Source: Paractinoplanes tereljensis (GTDB taxonomy: Bacteria > Actinomycetota > Actinomycetes > Mycobacteriales > Micromonosporaceae). From it: 64,000 bases of DNA. Both the position numbers and the translations under genes were made by a program. The notes below the pieces were generated by a model that saw nothing but the letters and a program-made list of their open reading frames with translations, searched no databases and had not been told where the DNA came from. Each line of letters begins with the position of its first letter. The stretch's first letter is position 1. The DNA lies in assembly GCF_016862435.1 (NCBI RefSeq), contig NZ_BOMY01000047.1:1-64000 (forward strand), given 5' to 3'. This document shows positions 7,277-16,027 of the stretch, piece by piece.

Positions 7277-8800
7277 TTACTGCCGCCGCCAGCGCAGCAG
7301 CAGACGGTTGCGGCCGCGGCCGCGCTGCCGGGGCACCGACGCGCTCCGGATCATGCTCGCGGCCGTCGCCCGCATGGCCGGGTCGAGATCGGGTGTGGCC
7401 AGGGCCAGTTCGGCCACCGAGCGCGCCCCGGGACGGCCGGCCACCTCGGTGAGCCGGCCGGCGACGATCGCGGCCACGTCGGCGCGGGCCTCGGGGTCGA
7501 TCCAGGCCGAGACGATCAGCGCGAACAGCGCGGCCTCGGTGACCCGGTCGAGCCCGCCGTCGATCAGGTCGAGCAGGATCTTGCGGCGTGCCGAGTCGAG
7601 CCAGGGATCCTCGGCGCCGTGGTGCAGCAGACCCAGGCAGGCCCAGATCTCGGCGGCGGCCACGTCGGCCGGCGGGTGCGCGAGCACGGCCAGCAGGTCG
7701 AACGGCTGGACCAGGATCAGCGGGATCGCCGCGTCGTACGCCGCCGGGGGATGGGCCCAGGACAGCGACGCGACCTGCCGCAGCCGGTGCACGGCGTCGG
7801 CGGACGGCTCCTCGGCGGCCCGGGCCAGGCCGCGGGGCAGCGGGGCGGCGGCCGGCGTGCCACTGAGCCAGGACACCTCGCGGCAGCAGTCGGCCAGATC
7901 GGTGTGCTCGTGCGACTCGTCGGGGTGGTCGCGGATGAAGTCGGCGAGCCGCACCAGGTGGGCGAGGTCGCCGTCGGCCCGGTGCCGAAGCCGGTGCGCG
8001 GTGTGCACGGCGCAGTCGTAGTCGGGATCGCGCTCGAGGGCGCGGTCGACCCAGTTGAGAGCGTCCTCGAGGCGGCCGTTGTCGGCGAGGGTGCCGGCGA
8101 TGTCCGCGTACACCGAGAGGTCGTCGGGGTCGTGCGTGACGGCCCGGCGCAGCGCGGCCAGGGCCTCGGGCACCTTGCCGGCGCTGCGGTAGGCGTAACC
8201 GAGCCAGATCTCGGCGAGCTTGGAGGGCCGGGCCCGGGCGCCGCGGGCCGCCCACTCGACGGCCAGCGCGGTCTCCCCGATCCGGCGGGCCAGGGCCGAC
8301 CCGGCGCCGAGCAGCATGGCGTGCTCGGGGTTGGCCCGCACGGCGTGCTTGGCGACGTCCAGGTAGGGCCGCAGCGTGGTGCGGGTGCGGGTCGGGGCGG
8401 GATCGCCCACGGCGGTGCACAGCCGCATGAGAAGTTGGACGAGCAGGCCCGGATCGATGCGCACGCCGAGCGCCGGGTCGCCGACCCAGGGCACGCCGGC
8501 CCAGTCGGAGCCGGGCGCGCGCCCGCTGGCCGCGGCGAGCAGGGGCAGGGCCTCGTCCGGGTGGCCGGCCGCGGCGAGCAGGTGCGCGCGGGCGGCGAGC
8601 CCGCCGGCCGAGACGTGCGGGGCGAGCGGAAACAGCGTGAGACCGCCGCCGGGCAGCGCGGCGAGGCGGCCGAGCAGCTCATGCGCCTCGGGGAGGGTGG
8701 GCGCGTGATTGAGCGCACCGGCCAGGTGGTCAGCGGCCTGCTGTGGCTCGTCCCGTGCCAAAGCGGATCTTGCCTGCTCAAGAGCGCGGTGTGCATCCAC
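7277..8800 (-). CDS. TPR-repeat protein of unknown function
   Basis: A 507-residue soluble protein rich in Ala and Leu, with helical pairs of tetratricopeptide type, clearest around residues 150-270 (AEIWLGYAYRSAGKVPEALA, then DLSVYADIAGTLADNGRLEDALNWVDRAL). The N-terminal 60 residues also look like a TPR (RALEQARSALARDEPQQAADHLAGAL). The C-terminal half is helical without a recognisable motif, ending in a basic tail (RQRGRGRNRLLLRWRRQ). No signal peptide or catalytic motif is seen, so it is probably a scaffold or partner protein. The GTG at 8800 opens the frame. Its stop is 4 bp from the convergent biotin-carrier stop. Confidence 0.75.
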   Translation of the reverse strand: MDAHRALEQARSALARDEPQQAADHLAGALNHAPTLPEAHELLGRLAALPGGGLTLFPLAPHVSAGGLAARAHLLAAAGHPDEALPLLAAASGRAPGSDWAGVPWVGDPALGVRIDPGLLVQLLMRLCTAVGDPAPTRTRTTLRPYLDVAKHAVRANPEHAMLLGAGSALARRIGETALAVEWAARGARARPSKLAEIWLGYAYRSAGKVPEALAALRRAVTHDPDDLSVYADIAGTLADNGRLEDALNWVDRALERDPDYDCAVHTAHRLRHRADGDLAHLVRLADFIRDHPDESHEHTDLADCCREVSWLSGTPAAAPLPRGLARAAEEPSADAVHRLRQVASLSWAHPPAAYDAAIPLILVQPFDLLAVLAHPPADVAAAEIWACLGLLHHGAEDPWLDSARRKILLDLIDGGLDRVTEAALFALIVSAWIDPEARADVAAIVAGRLTEVAGRPGARSVAELALATPDLDPAMRATAASMIRSASVPRQRGRGRNRLLLRWRRQ

Positions 8801-8942
8801 GAACGAGAACAGTAGGGGAAGAGGGGCCTGAATGTCAGTCCCAGTTCTTGCGCATTAGTGCTCGAAACGTTGACGATGTAAGCGACTTCTTGCAAGACTG
8901 CGCAGCAACTGCGCGGAGAAGCGCTCACCATGGGAGGAAAAC

Positions 8943-10001
8943 GTGACGCAGCGGGGCCAGGGCATGGCAGCGGACATCGCGGAACAACCGGGCGGATTCG
9001 CGCGCCTGCTCGATGGCGAGCACGCGGCCGCGATCGCCGAAGTGGCCGCCGAGGTGGCCCGCCGAAAGCCACGGAACGTGATGTTCGTGGCCCGCGGTAC
9101 CTCCGACCACGCCGCGCTCTACGGGGCGTACCTCACCGAGATCCGGCTCGGCCTGCCGGTCGCCAGCGCCTCACCGAGCGCGATCACCCTCTACGGCGCG
9201 CGGCCCGACTTCCGCGGCACCCTGGTCGTCGGGGTCAGCCAGAGCGGCGGCTCGCCCGACCTCACCGGCGTGCTGAGCGCGGCCCGGGAGAACGGCGGGC
9301 TCACCCTCGCCGTCACCAACAACCCCGAGTCGCCGCTCGCCCAGGCCGCCGAGCTCTCCATCGACGTGGCCGCCGGGCACGAACGGGCGGTCGCCGCCAC
9401 CAAGACCTACACCGCCGAGCTGCTGGCGCTGCTGCTGCTCATCGAGGGCGTGCGGGCCGGCGACGGGCGACTGCCGGACGACGAGCGGGCGGCCCTGGAC
9501 AAGCTGCCCCAGCTGGCCGAGGACGCGCTGGCCGACCCGGCCGCCGACGACCTGGCCCAGCGCTACCGGTTCGCCTCCCGGATGGTCACCACCGCGCGGG
9601 GTTACGCCTACCCCACCGCCCGGGAGGCCGCCCTGAAGCTGATGGAGACGTCCTACCTGCCGGCCCTCGCGTTCTCCGGGGCCGACCTGCTGCACGGCCC
9701 GCTCGCGATGACCGACCCGGACGTGCCGGTGCTGGCCGTGGTCGGCGACGGACCGGGCGGCCGGTCGATGCGGGACGTGGTCAACCGGCTCGCCGAGCGC
9801 CGCGCCGACGTGGTCACCATCGGGGCCAGCGACGTCGAGGGCGCGTCCGGCCGACTGGCCGTGCCTCCGGTCGCCGACGAGCGGTACAGCACGCTGCTCG
9901 ACATCCTGCCGCTGCAGAAGCTGGCGCTGGCGCTGGCGCTGGCCCGGGGCGAGGATCCCGACGCGCCACGCGGGCTCAAGAAGGTCACCACAACCCTCTA
10001 G
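8943..10001 (+). CDS. SIS-domain sugar isomerase (GlmS isomerase-like)
   Basis: Two SIS (sugar isomerase) domains without the glutamine amidotransferase half of GlmS. The first has FVARGTSDHAALYGAY (about 48-63), VGVSQSGGSPD (about 97-107) and TNNPESPLA; the second begins near GYAYPTAREAALKLMETSYL. These are the phosphosugar-binding segments of the GlmS C-terminal and AgaS-like proteins, so a role in aminosugar-phosphate metabolism (isomerase or deaminase) is likely, with the substrate unknown. Length 352 matches free-standing two-SIS proteins. GGGAGG precedes the GTG at 8943. The next gene, pdtaS, follows after 27 bp. Confidence 0.85.
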   Translation: MTQRGQGMAADIAEQPGGFARLLDGEHAAAIAEVAAEVARRKPRNVMFVARGTSDHAALYGAYLTEIRLGLPVASASPSAITLYGARPDFRGTLVVGVSQSGGSPDLTGVLSAARENGGLTLAVTNNPESPLAQAAELSIDVAAGHERAVAATKTYTAELLALLLLIEGVRAGDGRLPDDERAALDKLPQLAEDALADPAADDLAQRYRFASRMVTTARGYAYPTAREAALKLMETSYLPALAFSGADLLHGPLAMTDPDVPVLAVVGDGPGGRSMRDVVNRLAERRADVVTIGASDVEGASGRLAVPPVADERYSTLLDILPLQKLALALALARGEDPDAPRGLKKVTTTL

Positions 10002-10028
10002 AAACATGACCGTGGCAGTCTTGGGGTT

Positions 10029-11576
10029 GTGTCCACGCTCCGTGATCTGGCCGAGGAGCACACCCGCCTCGGCCCCGCCGACATCGACCACCTGCACCGG
10101 CTCGCCGGGGACTGGCAGCTGCTGAGCGACCTGTCGTTCGCTGACCTGCTGTTGTGGGTGCCGGTCCGGAGTGATCCGGGCCGGCCGCGCGAGTTTCTCT
10201 GCGTGGCCCAGGTGCGGCCGACCACAGCCCCCACGGCATATCAGGACGACCAGGTCGGCAAGATCGTCGGCGGTCCGGAGGTGGCACACCTCGACATCGC
10301 CTTCACCCAGGAGCGCATCTGGCGGGAGGGCGACCCGGTCTGGTACGGCGATACCCCCGCCCGGCACGAGGCCATCCCGGTGCGCCTGCGGGACGAGACC
10401 GACCGCGAGGAAGGCTGGAGCGAGGTCATCGCGGTGATCGGCCGGGACACCAACCTGTCCACCGCCCGCACCCCCAGCCAGCTCGAGCTCAACTACCTGA
10501 CCACCGCCGACGACCTGGCCCAGATGGTGGCCGACGGGACGTTCCCGCCGCCTCGGCACCCGGGCGAGACCACCTCGGCGCCGCGGGTCGGCGACGGGCT
10601 GATCCGGCTCGACGCGAGTGGCAAGGTCACCTACGCGAGCCCGAACGCCCAGTCCGCCTTCCGCCGCCTCGGGTTCAACGCGCACCTGGTCGGCGAGGAG
10701 CTCTCCGGCCTGACCAGCCGGCTCGCCGCCGACCCGCTGGAGGGCAACGACGCCGCCGAGCGCATCCTGGCCTCGCTGCGCGGCGAGTTCCCGCCCCGGC
10801 AGGAGGTGGAGGCGCGCGGTGCCACCGTGCTCACCCGGGCGCTGCCGCTGCTGCCGGCCGGGGTGCCGATCGGCGCGCTGGTGCTGGTCCGCGACGTCAC
10901 CGAGGTGCGCCGCCGGGACCGCGCCCTGATGACCAAGGACGCCACCATCCGGGAGATCCACCACCGGGTGAAGAACAACCTGCAGACGGTGGCCGCGCTG
11001 CTGCGCCTGCAGGCCCGCCGGGTCGATTCGCCGGAGGGCAAGGTCGCGCTCCAGGAATCGGTGCGCCGGGTCGCCTCGATCGCGCTGGTCCACGAGACGC
11101 TCTCGATGTCCAGCGACGAGGCGGTCGAGTTCGACGGCATCGTCGACCGGGTGGCCACCGCCGCGACCGAGGTCGCGGCCACCGACTTCACCGTCAAGAT
11201 GCGCCGCGAGGGCACCTTCGGGGTGTTGCCGGCCGAGATCGCGACCTCGCTGGTCATCGTGGTCAACGAGCTGCTGATCAACGCGGTCGAGCACGGTTTC
11301 CCGGCGTCGGAGCACGATGTGCCGCTGGACGCCGAGCGGGTCGAGGTCGGCGAGGTGGTCGTCTCGGCGCACCGGTTCCGTAAGCAGCTGCACGTGACGG
11401 TGGCCGACAATGGTCAGGGCCTGCCGGAGGGCTTCCGGGCCGAGTCGAGCGGCAACCTGGGCCTGCAGATCGTCCGCGCCCTGGCCACCGGTGAGCTGCG
11501 CGGCAGCATCGAGTTGCGCAACCGGGCCGGCGGTGGCACCGAGGCCGTTCTGGTGGTCCCGCTCGGAAAGAGATGA
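10029..11576 (+). CDS. pdtaS: PdtaS-type sensor histidine kinase
   Basis: Cytosolic histidine kinase of the HisKA_2 type. An N-terminal GAF-like region (about 1-150) and a PAS-like region (about 180-300) precede the dimerisation helix REIHHRVKNNLQTVAALLRL, where H311 is the probable phosphorylation site. The ATPase part has NELLINAVEHGF (N box) and VADNGQGLP (G1). This layout is that of M. tuberculosis PdtaS (Rv3220c), which partners the RNA-binding ANTAR regulator PdtaR; that partner is not here. There are no membrane segments. The GTG at 10029 gives M-S-T-L-R-D-L. It is the last gene of the conserved core block before the toxin locus. Confidence 0.92.
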   Translation: MSTLRDLAEEHTRLGPADIDHLHRLAGDWQLLSDLSFADLLLWVPVRSDPGRPREFLCVAQVRPTTAPTAYQDDQVGKIVGGPEVAHLDIAFTQERIWREGDPVWYGDTPARHEAIPVRLRDETDREEGWSEVIAVIGRDTNLSTARTPSQLELNYLTTADDLAQMVADGTFPPPRHPGETTSAPRVGDGLIRLDASGKVTYASPNAQSAFRRLGFNAHLVGEELSGLTSRLAADPLEGNDAAERILASLRGEFPPRQEVEARGATVLTRALPLLPAGVPIGALVLVRDVTEVRRRDRALMTKDATIREIHHRVKNNLQTVAALLRLQARRVDSPEGKVALQESVRRVASIALVHETLSMSSDEAVEFDGIVDRVATAATEVAATDFTVKMRREGTFGVLPAEIATSLVIVVNELLINAVEHGFPASEHDVPLDAERVEVGEVVVSAHRFRKQLHVTVADNGQGLPEGFRAESSGNLGLQIVRALATGELRGSIELRNRAGGGTEAVLVVPLGKR

Positions 11577-11581
11577 AAGTC

Positions 11582-11631
11582 TAAGTAGATGTTCTTAACT
11601 ATTGACTAAGGTCTACTTAAAGCTCTAACTT
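11582..11631 (+). promoter_or_regulatory. AT-rich promoter with inverted repeat upstream of the LamG/RHS toxin locus
   Basis: TTGACT at 11602-11607 and TAACTT at 11626-11631 are separated by 18 bases, a plausible sigma-A promoter. An 8-bp inverted repeat (TAAGTAGA 11582-11589, TCTACTTA 11612-11619) brackets and overlaps the -35, suggesting an operator. The stretch is far more AT-rich than its surroundings. Confidence 0.5.
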
Positions 11632-11735
11632 CGTGGCTCACGCTTGCCGATACGGGGCCGGTTGGGCGTCGATGCCTTGCGCTCGAAATCCCTAGCTGGA
11701 CCCTGTCGCGGTCATGGTCCACGGGGGAGCAGTAA

Positions 11736-14700
11736 GTGTCGATGACGCATGTCCGGATTGCGATGGGATCCGCGTTAGCGGTCCTCGCAACATCTATAAC
11801 GGCGGTAGGATTTAGCACCGCCGCCCAGGCCGCTTGTACGGCCGAGGCCGAGCCCGCACGCGAGACCGAGGCCCTGGCGCAGCGGCTCGCGGAGCTCTGC
11901 GGCAAGCCGGTCGAGGTGCTCTCCGAGGCCGACGAGACCACCAAGGTGCTCGCGCTGCCGAACGGCAACTTCTCGCTCGAGTCCTATGTCGAGCCGCAGC
12001 GGGTCGAGCGCGACTCGCGCTGGGTCCCGCTCGATCTCAACCTGCAGGCCGGCTCCGACGGGCGGCTGCGGCCCCGGGTCGCGGCCGACGTCTCGTTCTC
12101 GGCCGGCGGTTCCGGCCCCCTCGCCGTCTATCGCGAGGGCGGCGCCGACTTCTCGCTGACCTGGCCCGACGCTCTGCCGGCCGGGGTGGTCGACGGCGAC
12201 GCGGTCACCTACCCCGAGGTCTACCCGGGCGCCGACCTGGTGGTGCGCGCGGTCGCCGGTGGCTTCTCGCACGTACTTGTGGTGAAGACCCCGGAAGCGG
12301 CCGAGAACCCGAAGGTGCGCGCCACGGCGTACGGCATCGGTGGTTCCGCCACGGTGACCGAGACCAACGGTGAGGTTGTCCTCAAGGGCCCGCGCGGCGT
12401 TATCGCCGGCGCGCCCCGCGCCGCGGCCTGGGACTCCACCCGCACCAAGCCCGACCCGGCCGGCACGCTGCGCAAGCTTGCCTCCGAGACGGCGGTGGCC
12501 GACCCCTCCACCGTCGAGGCCCCGGGCGGGCTCGCCCGGCAGGCCGAGGTCGACGTCGAGGTGACCGGCAAGCGGCTGACCGTGCGACCGGACGCCGCCC
12601 TGCTGGACGGCGCGGCGCGGTTCCCGGTCTACATCGACCCGACGTACTCGAAGTACTACCAGAAGTGGATCCCGGTCAACGACTCCCGCCCGGACACCAG
12701 GTGGACCTCCGGGAACGCCTGGCCGCGCGAGGTCATCCGGATCGGGTCGAACTTCGACAACTACGGCGACATCTGGCGCGCGCACACGCAGTTCGACGTC
12801 ACCTCGCTCCGCGGCAAGCGGATCATCAAGACGCCGAGCGTCGAGGTCTACCTGACCCACACCGCATGGTGCGCGGGTGAGTCGCTGCAGCTGTGGCAGA
12901 CCAACGCGATCGACGGCAACACGCCCACCTGGACCGGGATGAAGGGCAAGTGGCTGCACGGCGCCGCGCTGCAGACCAAGACGGTCAAGGCGAACAGCGG
13001 GTGCAGCGGGCAGAAGCCGTCCTGGGCCAAGTTCAACGCGGCCGCGGTGAAGACCCGGGTGCAGGTGGCCGCGGACGGGAACGCCAGCACGATCACCTTC
13101 GGCCTGAAGATGAAGACCGAGAGCGGTGGCCACTGGGCCAAGGCCGAGCGCGGCAAGGTCAAGCTGGCCGTGGAGTACCAGTCGAAGCCGACCTCACCGG
13201 TGGCGGTCCGTTCGTCGCCCGGCGGCAACTGCAACAAGACGTCGCCCGGCCCGTGGATCAACGACAGCACCCCGGCGCTGTACGGCAAGGCCGCCGACGC
13301 CGACAACTCCGTGAAGATCGTCTTCGACGTGAACGGCCCGACCACCCCGGCCGACCACACCTCGGGCGCGGTCGGCTCCAACGCCGAGGCCGGCTGGACT
13401 ACCGGTGCGCTGGCCGACGGCGCCTACAACTGGAAGGTCTACGGCACCGACGGGACCGACAAGACCGGGTGGAGTGCCACCTGCTACTTCCGGCAGGACC
13501 ACACCCCGCCTTCCGCACCGGTGATCACCCGGACCTCGGGCACTCCGGTGCTCGGGCAGCCGGTGACGCTGAGCTTCGCCTCCACCGACGCCGGTTCGGG
13601 CGTGCTGCGCTTCGAGTACGGCATCGGCGTGGACGCGAAGCAGACGCTGCTCACCGCCGCGTCCGGGAAGGCGAGTCTGACCTTCACCCCGGACACCGGG
13701 CGCACCCAGGTCTACGTGTGGGCCCGGGACAACGCGGCCAACTACTCGGCCCGCGCGATCTACAACGTCTTCACCGGGCGGGTCACGCCGGTGGTGCCGA
13801 TGGGCGTCTACCGGATGACGTACGACCTGCGGGACGACTCCGGCACGAGTGACTCCGACGGCAACGAGGACCCGTTCGCCAACGAGAAGGACCTCACGCT
13901 GGCCGGTTCCGGTACGACGTACGGCACCGACCGGCTCGGTAAGGGTGGCGCGGCGCTCTACCTCAACGGCAGCGGCTGCGCCGGGACCCCGTCGGTGCTG
14001 CGCAGCGATGCCCCGTACACCGTCTCGGCCTGGGTGAAGCTGACCGACAAGGCCGCCGACCGCGGGGTGGTGACCCTGACCGGCACCAACATGCAGGCGC
14101 TGGCCCTGTACTACGAGAAGGCCAAGGACCGCTGGAACCTCGGCATCTCCTCGGCCGACGTCGCCGCCCCGACCTGGAACTCGGTGCTCAGCCCGGCGGC
14201 CCCGGCGGTGAACACCTGGGAGCACCTGGCAGTCACCGTCGACCCGGTCGGCAAGCTGCTGCGGCTCTACGTCAACGGCAAGATGGTCGCCGAGACCGCG
14301 ATCACCGTGACCACCTGGCACGCCGGCTACAAGACGCTGATCGGCTGCAGCGGAACGTCCACGGTGGCCAATGCCAAGCCGATGATCGGCGCGATCGACC
14401 AGGTCGGCCTCTGGAGCGGCCTGCTCAGCGAGGCGCAGATCCAGGCGGCCGCCAATGAGCTGCCGGCCGGCATCGCCGGTGCCTGGGCACTGCGCGGCAC
14501 CGGCGCCGACCGGGCCGAGCACGGCTACGAACTGACCGTCCCGGAGCCGGTGGTCCCGACCACCCCGCCGACGCCCGAGCCCACCGAGGAGCCGGAGGAG
14601 CCGGAGCCGACGGACGAACCGACGGACGAGCCCACGCCGGACCCGACCGACACCGGTAACCCGGAGGAGCCGGAGCCGACCGGCACGCCCGAGGTGCCGG

Positions 14701-16013
14701 ACGAGTCCGAGGAGCCGACCGAGGACCCCACCGAGGAGCCGACCCCGGAGCCCACCACCCCGCCGGCACCGCCGATGGAGTGGACCGCCGACCAGTACGC
14801 CCGGCCCGACTCGGCCTGGTACGTCAGCGGTGACCGCTGCGCGACCAGCCCGCGTTCGGTGGTCCGCAGCGACGAGTCGTTCTCGGTCTCGGCCTGGGCC
14901 CGGCTCGACGACGCCAGCGCGTTGAACCAGACCATCGTGGCCACCGACGCCACCCGGATCAGCGGCTTCTACCTGCAGGCCCGGGCCAACGGCCAGGGCG
15001 TGCCGTTCTGGTCGCTGACGATGAAGGCGTCCGACATCGAGACGTCGACGTCCGAGTGGGCGGGCGGCACGACCGACGCGTTCGCCGCCACCGTCGGCAA
15101 GTGGACCCACCTGGTCGGCGTCTACAACGCCACGGCCAAGTCGATGACCCTGTACGTGAACGGCGCGAAGATCACCACGGTGACCCGGGCCGCCGCTCCC
15201 TGGAACGCGTCCGGCCTGCTCACCATCGGCTGCGCCAAGTACGCCGGGGTCACCCAGGACTACTTCCGCGGCGCGATCTCCGACGTGAAGGTGTGGCGCG
15301 GCGCGCTCTCCGAGGCCGAGGCGACCGCCGTCAAGCAGGCCAACAACCCGGTCAAGCTGGAGGGCCAGTGGCCGCTGGAGGGTCCGCGCTCGGACTCGCC
15401 GACCAACCTGAACGACACCTCCGGTAACGCCCGGGACCTCACGGTGGCCGGCGCCTACACCTGGGAGCAGGACCGGGCCGCCAGCCGTAACGGCGCTCTG
15501 GGCCTGGCCCTGGCGGTGGGTTCGTGCGCCGAGACGAGCAGTGCGGCGGTTCGCACCGACGGCTCGTTCTCGGTGGCGGCCTGGGTCGCGGTCGACGAGC
15601 TGACCGGCACCCGGACCGTGGTGTCCCAGTCCGGCGGGGTCCGGCAGGGCTTCCGGATGGAGTACTTCGCCGACGCCGGCCGCTGGCGGGTCGTCATGCC
15701 GAGTGCGGACACCGCTGCGGCGTCGCTGGTCGAGGTGCGGTCGCAGGCCGCACCGGTGGCCGGCACCTGGACCCACCTGGCGGCCGTCTTCGATCTGCCG
15801 GCCAAGAAGCTGCGCTTCTACGTGGACGGCGATCTGCAGGGTGAGGTCTCGGTGAGCACCGCGCCGTGGCACGCCGCGGGTCCCCTCACGGTCGGCTGCA
15901 CCGGCACGACCGCGGGCGCCCGATCCAACTACCTCGGCGGCGTCGTCGACGACGTCCGGGTGTGGACCTCCACGGTCGACGCCGACCTCTTCGGCACCTT
16001 CGCGCACGCCTGA
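11736..16013 (+). CDS. Large secreted protein with DNRLRE-like region and three LamG/jellyroll domains
   Basis: A 1425-residue exported protein. A signal peptide (hydrophobic 10-28, cleavage after A-Q-A at 33) is followed by a beta-rich region, then a DNRLRE-type segment around residues 300-490 (KYYQKWIPVNDSRPDTRWTS and the following strands). An Ig/fibronectin-like stretch precedes three concanavalin-like LamG domains at about 720-905, 1015-1190 and 1230-1420, each with SVSAWV/A, WTHL/WEHL and LYVNG motifs. A Pro/Glu/Thr linker (about 925-1010) lies between the first and second. No enzyme motif is seen, so adhesion or carbohydrate binding is likely. GTG 11736 follows GGGGGAG; ATG 11742 is an alternative. 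The RHS gene starts 14 bp later, so they form a pair. Confidence 0.88.
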   Translation: MSMTHVRIAMGSALAVLATSITAVGFSTAAQAACTAEAEPARETEALAQRLAELCGKPVEVLSEADETTKVLALPNGNFSLESYVEPQRVERDSRWVPLDLNLQAGSDGRLRPRVAADVSFSAGGSGPLAVYREGGADFSLTWPDALPAGVVDGDAVTYPEVYPGADLVVRAVAGGFSHVLVVKTPEAAENPKVRATAYGIGGSATVTETNGEVVLKGPRGVIAGAPRAAAWDSTRTKPDPAGTLRKLASETAVADPSTVEAPGGLARQAEVDVEVTGKRLTVRPDAALLDGAARFPVYIDPTYSKYYQKWIPVNDSRPDTRWTSGNAWPREVIRIGSNFDNYGDIWRAHTQFDVTSLRGKRIIKTPSVEVYLTHTAWCAGESLQLWQTNAIDGNTPTWTGMKGKWLHGAALQTKTVKANSGCSGQKPSWAKFNAAAVKTRVQVAADGNASTITFGLKMKTESGGHWAKAERGKVKLAVEYQSKPTSPVAVRSSPGGNCNKTSPGPWINDSTPALYGKAADADNSVKIVFDVNGPTTPADHTSGAVGSNAEAGWTTGALADGAYNWKVYGTDGTDKTGWSATCYFRQDHTPPSAPVITRTSGTPVLGQPVTLSFASTDAGSGVLRFEYGIGVDAKQTLLTAASGKASLTFTPDTGRTQVYVWARDNAANYSARAIYNVFTGRVTPVVPMGVYRMTYDLRDDSGTSDSDGNEDPFANEKDLTLAGSGTTYGTDRLGKGGAALYLNGSGCAGTPSVLRSDAPYTVSAWVKLTDKAADRGVVTLTGTNMQALALYYEKAKDRWNLGISSADVAAPTWNSVLSPAAPAVNTWEHLAVTVDPVGKLLRLYVNGKMVAETAITVTTWHAGYKTLIGCSGTSTVANAKPMIGAIDQVGLWSGLLSEAQIQAAANELPAGIAGAWALRGTGADRAEHGYELTVPEPVVPTTPPTPEPTEEPEEPEPTDEPTDEPTPDPTDTGNPEEPEPTGTPEVPDESEEPTEDPTEEPTPEPTTPPAPPMEWTADQYARPDSAWYVSGDRCATSPRSVVRSDESFSVSAWARLDDASALNQTIVATDATRISGFYLQARANGQGVPFWSLTMKASDIETSTSEWAGGTTDAFAATVGKWTHLVGVYNATAKSMTLYVNGAKITTVTRAAAPWNASGLLTIGCAKYAGVTQDYFRGAISDVKVWRGALSEAEATAVKQANNPVKLEGQWPLEGPRSDSPTNLNDTSGNARDLTVAGAYTWEQDRAASRNGALGLALAVGSCAETSSAAVRTDGSFSVAAWVAVDELTGTRTVVSQSGGVRQGFRMEYFADAGRWRVVMPSADTAAASLVEVRSQAAPVAGTWTHLAAVFDLPAKKLRFYVDGDLQGEVSVSTAPWHAAGPLTVGCTGTTAGARSNYLGGVVDDVRVWTSTVDADLFGTFAHA

Positions 16014-16027
16014 TCCGGGAGAACTCG

